Shown here one piece after another: positions 58,997 to 64,000 of a stretch of 64,000 bases of DNA. Origin of the DNA: JAWOLE01 sp963815655 (GTDB taxonomy: Bacteria; Acidobacteriota; Thermoanaerobaculia; UBA5066; Gp7-AA6); NCBI GenBank assembly GCA_963815655.1, contig CAWFHK010000001.1, positions 1,178,001 through 1,242,000 on the forward strand. Direction: 5' to 3'. The translations under genes were made by a program, and so were the position numbers. The notes below the pieces were generated by a model. The model did not search any database. It was not told the DNA's origin and saw only the letters and a list, made by a program, of their open reading frames with translations. Numbering within the stretch: position 1 is the first letter of the stretch; every line of letters starts with the position of its first letter.

Positions 58997-60901
58997 ATGA
59001 GATCGCCCTCGCGTCTCGCGGCAGCCGCGTCCTTGTTTCTGCTGACCGCCGCTCTGCGGGCGGCAGCGAACCGCCCGGTGATCCTCGAGGTGGACGCGCG
59101 CGAAGCGCCCCGGAAGATCTTCCACGCGAAGCTCGTCATTCCGGCGGCGCCGGGGCCCCTGACCCTTGCCTATCCGAAGTGGATCCCCGGCGAGCACGGG
59201 CCGACGGGACCGATCGCGGACCTGGTCGGGATCCGGTTCTCGGCCAACGGCAAGGCGATTGCCTGGAAGCGGGACCCCGCGGACATGTACCTCTTCCGCC
59301 TGGAGGTCCCTCCCGGAGCGGCTGCGGTCGAGGCGTCCCTCGACTACGCCTCCCCCGTCGAGACGGGCGGCTTTTCCTCGGGCGCCTCCGCGACGGCGAA
59401 CCTCACGTTGATCTCCTGGAACCAGCTGCTGCTGTATCCGGCGGATGGAAAGCCGGACGAGATCGCGTTCGAAGCCTCTCTGCGGCTGCCGGACGGGTGG
59501 AAATGGGCGGGCGCGCTCGACGCCGAGGGTCCATCGGCGCAAGCCATCCGGTTCGCTCCCGTCCCGCTCACGACGCTGGTGGATTCGCCCATTCTGACCG
59601 GAGCGCATTTCCGCGTGATCGATCTGACCCGGGAGCCCCTTGTCCACCGGCTCGACATCGCGGCCGACAGCGAGGCCGCCCTCGAGATGAGCCCGGAGCT
59701 CGAGGCGCAATACCGTTCGCTCGTCGGCGAGACCGGAGCGCTCTTCGGGGCCAGGCACTACCGACATTACGATTTCCTCCTCACCCTGTCGGACCACACG
59801 GCCCATTTCGGGCTCGAGCATCACGAATCGAGCGACGACCGCGTGGACGAGAGGTCGCTCATCGACGCGGACCGCCGCCAGCTGATGGCGGGTCTGCTTC
59901 CGCACGAGATGACGCACTCCTGGAACGGGAAGTACCGGCGCCCGGCGGACCTCGCGATCGGAACCTTCCAGGAGCCGATGCACGGAGACCTCCTCTGGGT
60001 CTACGAGGGGTTGACCGAGTACCTCGGACAGGTCCTGGCCGCGCGCAGCGGCCTCCTGACCCCGGAGCAATATCGGGAGGACCTGGCCCTGACCGCGGCG
60101 GAGATGGACCACCAGAAGGGGCGCGCCTGGCGGCCCCTCCAGGACACGGCCGTGGCCGCCCAGATCCTCTACGGGGCGCGCTCGGATTGGTCGGCCTGGC
60201 GGCGGGGAGTGGACTTCTATTCGGAAGGGGAGCTTCTCTGGCTGGAAGCCGACACGATCCTCCGCCGTGAGAGCCGCGGCAGCAAGAGCCTGGACGATTT
60301 CTGCCGCCTCTTCCTCGGCGGCGCGAGCGGCGCTCCGAAGGTCGTCCCGTACACGTTCGACGACGTCCTCGCGGCGCTCAACATGATCCTCCCCTACGAC
60401 TGGAAGAGCTTCTGGAGAACGCGCCTCGATTCGACCGCTCCCGGGGCGCCGCTGGCCGGCATCGCCGGGAGCGGCTGGAAGGTCGTCTACACGCAGGAGA
60501 TTCCGGACATGCAGAGGGCGGCCGAGGACGTCCACCGGGTCACCGACGTGCGGTATTCGCTCGGCATCTCCGTGCGCGAGGACGGCGTGATACCCGACGT
60601 CCTTCCCAAATCGCCGGCCGCCGCCGCCGGAGTCGGACCCGGAATGCGGCTCGTGGCCGTCAACGCCCGCCGCTGGAGCCCCGCGGTCCTGCGCGACGCG
60701 ATCAAGCGGTCCGGTTCGAGCGCGATCGAGCTGCTCGTGGAGAACGGCGAATTCTTCAAGACGTTCCGGCTCGATGACGCCGGCCCCGAGCGCTATCCGC
60801 ATCTGGAGCGCGACAACGCGCGCCCGGACGTTCTCTCCTCGATCATCCACCCGACGGCCTCCCGCGCCGCCGAGACGAAGAAGGAGAAGCCGGCGCGCTA
60901 G
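58997..60901 (+). CDS. M61 glycyl-aminopeptidase family protein with PDZ domain, secreted
   Basis: 634 residues from ATG 58997 with a signal peptide (LAAAASLFLLTAALRAAA). The N-terminal beta domain (~residues 27-225, with PKWIPGEHGPTGPIADLVGI) is typical of M61. The catalytic domain has HExxH in GLLPHEMTHSWNGKYRRP (H303, E304, H307) and the third zinc ligand region WVYEGLTEYLGQVLA. A PDZ-like domain lies at ~residues 520-600 (YSLGISVREDGVIPDV, SPAAAAGVGPGMRLVAVN). M61 enzymes cleave N-terminal Gly or Ala from peptides. A charged C-terminal tail follows. The gene precedes the penicillin-acylase family gene by 15 bp, so the two are likely cotranscribed. Confidence 0.92.
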   Translation: MRSPSRLAAAASLFLLTAALRAAANRPVILEVDAREAPRKIFHAKLVIPAAPGPLTLAYPKWIPGEHGPTGPIADLVGIRFSANGKAIAWKRDPADMYLFRLEVPPGAAAVEASLDYASPVETGGFSSGASATANLTLISWNQLLLYPADGKPDEIAFEASLRLPDGWKWAGALDAEGPSAQAIRFAPVPLTTLVDSPILTGAHFRVIDLTREPLVHRLDIAADSEAALEMSPELEAQYRSLVGETGALFGARHYRHYDFLLTLSDHTAHFGLEHHESSDDRVDERSLIDADRRQLMAGLLPHEMTHSWNGKYRRPADLAIGTFQEPMHGDLLWVYEGLTEYLGQVLAARSGLLTPEQYREDLALTAAEMDHQKGRAWRPLQDTAVAAQILYGARSDWSAWRRGVDFYSEGELLWLEADTILRRESRGSKSLDDFCRLFLGGASGAPKVVPYTFDDVLAALNMILPYDWKSFWRTRLDSTAPGAPLAGIAGSGWKVVYTQEIPDMQRAAEDVHRVTDVRYSLGISVREDGVIPDVLPKSPAAAAGVGPGMRLVAVNARRWSPAVLRDAIKRSGSSAIELLVENGEFFKTFRLDDAGPERYPHLERDNARPDVLSSIIHPTASRAAETKKEKPAR

Positions 60902-60916
60902 CGTGCGGCCGACCTG

Positions 60917-63427
60917 GTGCGCGCCGCGCTCCTGACCCTGGCGGCGCTCGCCGCAGCCGGGGTGATCCTCTGCGCCGCGGCCGTCCGCTCCACCTTCCCG
61001 AGGGAAGCAGGCACGCGGCGCGTCGCCGGAATCGCCGGCCCCGTCCGGATCGAGACCGACGCTATGGGAATCGTGACGATCCGCGCCGGGAGTCCCCTCG
61101 ACGCGCTCTTCGGCATCGGCTATGCCCACGCCCGGGACCGCCTGTGGCAAATGGAATTCCAGCGGCGCATCGGCTCGGGCCGGCTCTCAGAGATCCTGGG
61201 GAAGAGGCTCGTTCCGACGGACCGCTTCCTGCGCACGATCGGCTTCCGGCGCGCGGCGGAGGAGTCCCTCCGGAGCCTCGCTCCCGGCGTCCGGGCCGGG
61301 CTCGACGCTTACGCCGCGGGCGTCAATCAGTACCTCGGGGCCTCCCCCGCCCTCCCGATCGAATTCCGCCTGCTCCGGACCGTGCCGGAGCCGTTCTCCG
61401 CCGTCGATTGCCTGGTGTGGGCCAAGATGATGGCGTGGGACCTCGCTTCCGCCAACGCTTCCAACGAGATCCGGCGCGCCCGCTTCGCGGCGGCCGTCGG
61501 CGCCTCGCGCGCGGCGGAGTTGTTTCCGCCGGTCCCCGTCGAGCCGACGATTCTGCTGGACCAGGAGTGGCAACCGCTTCGGGACTCGCCCGGCTCCTCT
61601 CCCGCCTCCCGCCTCCCCTCTCCCGGCCCGTGGCCGGCTCTCGAGTCGCAATTCGCGCTCCTCGGCGATCTCGGGTTCGGTGCGGAGACAGCGGGCAGCA
61701 ACTCCTGGGTGCTCGCCGGCTCGCGCACGCGGTCGGGGCTTCCGATCCTGGCCAACGATCCCCATCTCGGCCTGCGAACGCCCTCCCTCTGGTACGTGGC
61801 GCGCCTGGAGGCGCCGGGCCTCTCGGTCGCCGGGGCGACGCTGCCGGGCATCCCCGACGTCATCATCGGGCACAACGATCGGATCGCCTGGGGGCTGACG
61901 AGCCTCGAGCCCGACGTCCAGGACCTCTACCTGGAAGAGACCGATCCGAAGGACGGCCGGCGCTACCTTCACCGGGGCGAGTGGCGGACGTTCGAGACCC
62001 GCACGGAGACGATCCGCGTGCGCGGAGACCGCGACGTCGCCTTCGACGTGCGCTCCTCCGTGCACGGGCCGCTCGTGACGGACGCGCTCGAAGGCGCGCG
62101 GACCCTCGGCAGCCCGGCCGTGGCGCTGCGCTGGACCGGCCTCGATCCGGCGGACACGACGGCGGAGGCGCTGGCGGCGATCGACGTCGCCGGCAGCTGG
62201 GACGAGTTCCTGGCGGCGGTCGCCCGCTTCCGCTGCCCCGCGCAGAACTTCGTCTACGCGGACGTGGAGGGACACATCGGCTACACCGCCTCGGGAACGA
62301 TCCCGATCCGACCCCGCGCCGACGGGCTCCTTCCCGTTTCCGGCGCGGGGGCCGACGATTGGTCCGGCTCCGTCCCCTTCGAGAAGCTCCCGCGCGTTCT
62401 CGATCCTCCGCGCGGGCTCCTCGTCACGGCCAATAACCGCGTCGCCTCGGAGCGCTATCCCTATTCGATCACCGCCGACTGGCCCGAGCCGTACCGGGCC
62501 CGGCGCATCACCGACCTGCTCCTCTCCCACGCCGCGTGGACGCCGGAAGATCTCCGAGCGGTCCAGCTCGACCGCGTCTCATACCAGGCGGCCGACCTGA
62601 TGCCGCTCCTGCGCGACACGCGCCCGGCCGACGCCGCGTCGGGGCGGGCGCTCGCGCGCCTCCGGGCGTGGGACGGGAAATTCTCGCCGGATTCCGTGCC
62701 CGCTTCCATCTACGCGGCGTGGTACGCGAAGCTTTCGGAGATGCCGCAGGACGAGCTCAAGGGCACGCCGGCCGGCAACGTCCGCTCGCGGTTCCTCCTC
62801 AACGCGCTCGAGCACGATTCGGCGTGGTGCGACGACGTCAACACGCCCCGAAAGGAAACCTGCGCGGACTTCAGGTCCGCGGCGCTCTCCCGGGCCGTCG
62901 CGGCGCTTCGCCGGCGGCTCGGCTCGGATCCCTCGGGGTGGAAATGGTCACGGCTCCACCGCGCCCGATTCCCGCACGGGGTCTTCGACCGCGTCCCGGT
63001 GCTGCGCGGTCTTTTCAGTCTCGAGACGGGCGCCGGCGGAGACGCGTCAACGGTGAACGTGGGCGCCTACCGCCGGGACGGCACCTTCCTGATGACGGAC
63101 GGGCCGAGCTATCGCCAGATCCTGGATCTCGCGGACCTCTCGCGCAGCCTCTACGTCCACACGACGGGCCAGTCCGGGAATGTCTTCGACCACCGCTACC
63201 GCAACCTTATCCCCCTCTGGCGCGACGGCCGCTACTTCCGAATCGGTGAACCTCCGGTACACACTCTCACCCTCGTACCCTGGAACCTGAAACCTGAAAC
63301 TCGCCTCAGGGCGCCGCCGCGCCCACGCGCGGGGCCGGGCGCTCGTTGGGGCCATCGTCGCGGATCTTTCCGTCCAGGAGCCGGACGATCCGGTGGGCGT
63401 GCGCGGCGATGTCCTCCTCGTGCGTGA
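60917..63427 (+). CDS. Penicillin acylase family (Ntn-hydrolase) protein, exported
   Basis: 836 residues from GTG 60917; the N-terminus is a signal/anchor (LLTLAALAAAGVILCAAAV). It has the S45 layout: alpha-chain region with DAMGIVTIRAGSPLDALFGIGYAHARDRLWQME, a spacer, then the self-cleavage site AETAGSNSWVLAGSRT, where S261 becomes the N-terminal nucleophile of the beta chain. Conserved LANDPHLGL, PGIPDVIIGHNDRIAWG and NRV (TANNRVASERYP) follow. Members cleave amides such as N-acyl amino acids, acyl-homoserine lactones or beta-lactams; the substrate is not evident. The conserved protein ends near residue 790; a CTGAAAC repeat then carries the frame 122 bp into the antisense of the ABC gene, an unusual Arg-rich tail. 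Confidence 0.9.
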   Translation: MRAALLTLAALAAAGVILCAAAVRSTFPREAGTRRVAGIAGPVRIETDAMGIVTIRAGSPLDALFGIGYAHARDRLWQMEFQRRIGSGRLSEILGKRLVPTDRFLRTIGFRRAAEESLRSLAPGVRAGLDAYAAGVNQYLGASPALPIEFRLLRTVPEPFSAVDCLVWAKMMAWDLASANASNEIRRARFAAAVGASRAAELFPPVPVEPTILLDQEWQPLRDSPGSSPASRLPSPGPWPALESQFALLGDLGFGAETAGSNSWVLAGSRTRSGLPILANDPHLGLRTPSLWYVARLEAPGLSVAGATLPGIPDVIIGHNDRIAWGLTSLEPDVQDLYLEETDPKDGRRYLHRGEWRTFETRTETIRVRGDRDVAFDVRSSVHGPLVTDALEGARTLGSPAVALRWTGLDPADTTAEALAAIDVAGSWDEFLAAVARFRCPAQNFVYADVEGHIGYTASGTIPIRPRADGLLPVSGAGADDWSGSVPFEKLPRVLDPPRGLLVTANNRVASERYPYSITADWPEPYRARRITDLLLSHAAWTPEDLRAVQLDRVSYQAADLMPLLRDTRPADAASGRALARLRAWDGKFSPDSVPASIYAAWYAKLSEMPQDELKGTPAGNVRSRFLLNALEHDSAWCDDVNTPRKETCADFRSAALSRAVAALRRRLGSDPSGWKWSRLHRARFPHGVFDRVPVLRGLFSLETGAGGDASTVNVGAYRRDGTFLMTDGPSYRQILDLADLSRSLYVHTTGQSGNVFDHRYRNLIPLWRDGRYFRIGEPPVHTLTLVPWNLKPETRLRAPPRPRAGPGARWGHRRGSFRPGAGRSGGRARRCPPRA
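63280..63300. repeat. 7-bp tandem repeat (CTGAAAC type) at the end of the acylase gene
   Basis: CTGGAAC, CTGAAAC and CTGAAAC in exact register, within the acylase frame and 5 bp before the stop of the convergent ABC gene. Confidence 0.6.
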
Positions 63428-64000
63428 CGAGGACGATCGTGTTCCCGCGGGAGTTCAGGTCGTCGAAGAGCGCCATGATCTCGTTGCCCGTCTGCGAGTC
63501 GAGATTGCCCGTCGGCTCATCGGCCAGGAGGATCGAAGGGTCGTTGACGAGGGCGCGGGCAACCGCGACGCGCTGGCGCTGGCCGCCGGAGAGCTCGTTG
63601 GGGTGGTGGTTCATCCGGTCGGCGAGCCCCACGGCCTGCAGGGCGCGGGCGGCGCGCTCGCGGCGCTCCCGCCGCGGAAGGCCCGAATAGACGAGCGGCA
63701 ATTCCACTTGCTGCAGGGCGCTCGTGCGCGGGAGCAGGTTGAACGTCTGGAAGACGAAGCCGATCTCCTGGTTGCGGATCGCCGCGAGCTCGTCGTCCGT
63801 CATGCGGGCGACCTCGCTGCCGTTCAAGACGTAGGAACCGGACGTCGGCGTGTCGAGGCAGCCGATCAGGTTCATGAGAGTGGACTTGCCGGAGCCGGAG
63901 GGTCCCATGATGCCGAGATACTCGCCCCGCTCGACGCCCAGCGTGACGCCCGAGAGGGCATGGACCTTCTCCTCCCCCATCTCGTAGACCTTCGTGATGT
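63306..64000 (-). CDS. ABC transporter ATP-binding protein, LolD/MacB type (5' end outside window)
   Basis: At least 231 residues are visible; the frame is open to the window edge (ITKVYEMGEEKVHALSGV at the start side). Walker A is GIMGPSGSGKSTLMNLIG, the Q-loop is FVFQTFNLLPRTSALQQVELP, the signature is NELSGGQRQRVAVARAL and Walker B is ILLADEPTGNLDS. The LLPRTSALQQVELPLVY and DEPTGNLDSQTG stretches are typical of the LolD/FtsE/MacB subgroup, which powers mechanotransmission rather than import: lipoprotein release or export of peptides and macrolides. The permease partner would be outside the window. The gene converges with the acylase gene. Confidence 0.92.
   Translation of the reverse strand, partial: ITKVYEMGEEKVHALSGVTLGVERGEYLGIMGPSGSGKSTLMNLIGCLDTPTSGSYVLNGSEVARMTDDELAAIRNQEIGFVFQTFNLLPRTSALQQVELPLVYSGLPRRERRERAARALQAVGLADRMNHHPNELSGGQRQRVAVARALVNDPSILLADEPTGNLDSQTGNEIMALFDDLNSRGNTIVLVTHEEDIAAHAHRIVRLLDGKIRDDGPNERPAPRVGAAAP

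Overview
The window is GC-rich bacterial chromosomal DNA. It is densely packed with long ORFs, short or absent leaders, and many GTGA/ATGA stop-start overlaps. The gene content suggests an aerobic Gram-negative bacterium of the Acidobacteriota type, possibly Thermoanaerobaculia-like: many secreted metallo- and serine peptidases, a NuoA-N type complex I operon, an NDH-2, IPTL-CTERM-like surface proteins, and a secreted protein ending in two copies of a domain I associate with that group. This placement is an inference from gene families only; no rRNA or other phylogenetic marker is present. No tRNA, CRISPR array, prophage or IS with inverted ends was recognised.

Layout. 0-2 kb: the end of an Nfu iron-sulfur scaffold gene and an ATP-grasp ligase. 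1.9-5 kb: a lower-GC leftward module of two paralogous TPR proteins around a sigma factor that has only region 2, preceded by hairpins that look regulatory. 5-10 kb: an M16 peptidase and an NDH-2 type dehydrogenase. 9.7-14.3 kb: a RAYT-family transposase protein without its HUH histidines, a secreted protein, an ECF sigma/anti-sigma pair and a zinc alcohol dehydrogenase. 14.4-18 kb: an Mpo1-like membrane protein, a rhomboid protease and an amino-acid ABC importer whose binding protein and permease are fused. 18-23.2 kb: S58 and S9 peptidases, ThiD and a lipoprotein. 23.3-28.9 kb: two large secreted proteins. 28.9-30.9 kb: a gene-poor stretch and an RRM RNA-binding protein. 31-35.4 kb: a leftward acyl-chain cluster (glycosyltransferase, NodB deacetylase, FabD, FabG, ACP, FabZ-like). 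35.5-46.3 kb: a complex I operon in the order A-E-F-G-H-J-K-L-M-N, lacking B, C, D and I. 46.3-54 kb: an M14 carboxypeptidase-like protein, small and hypothetical genes, a cyclase, a hydrolase and a LuxR-type regulator. 54.3-58.8 kb: two paralogous secreted proteins with Thr-Pro repeat linkers and VPTL-type C-terminal anchors; the second copy is frameshifted. 59-64 kb: an M61 peptidase, a penicillin-acylase family protein and the end of a LolD/MacB-type ABC ATPase.

Three themes recur. First, secreted hydrolases dominate (M16, S58, S9, M14, M61, acylase, rhomboid), which fits a peptide-degrading heterotroph with an amino-acid importer and an aerobic respiratory chain fed by NDH-1 and NDH-2. 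Second, gene ends carry locus-specific degenerate tandem repeats of 7 bp (sometimes 8 bp), often arranged as long inverted arms. They resemble cyanobacterial STRRs in style and in several places run into stop codons or coding ends. Third, many genes have a -10-like TAnnnT hexamer only 6-13 nt from the start codon, which suggests frequent leaderless or very short-leader transcription.
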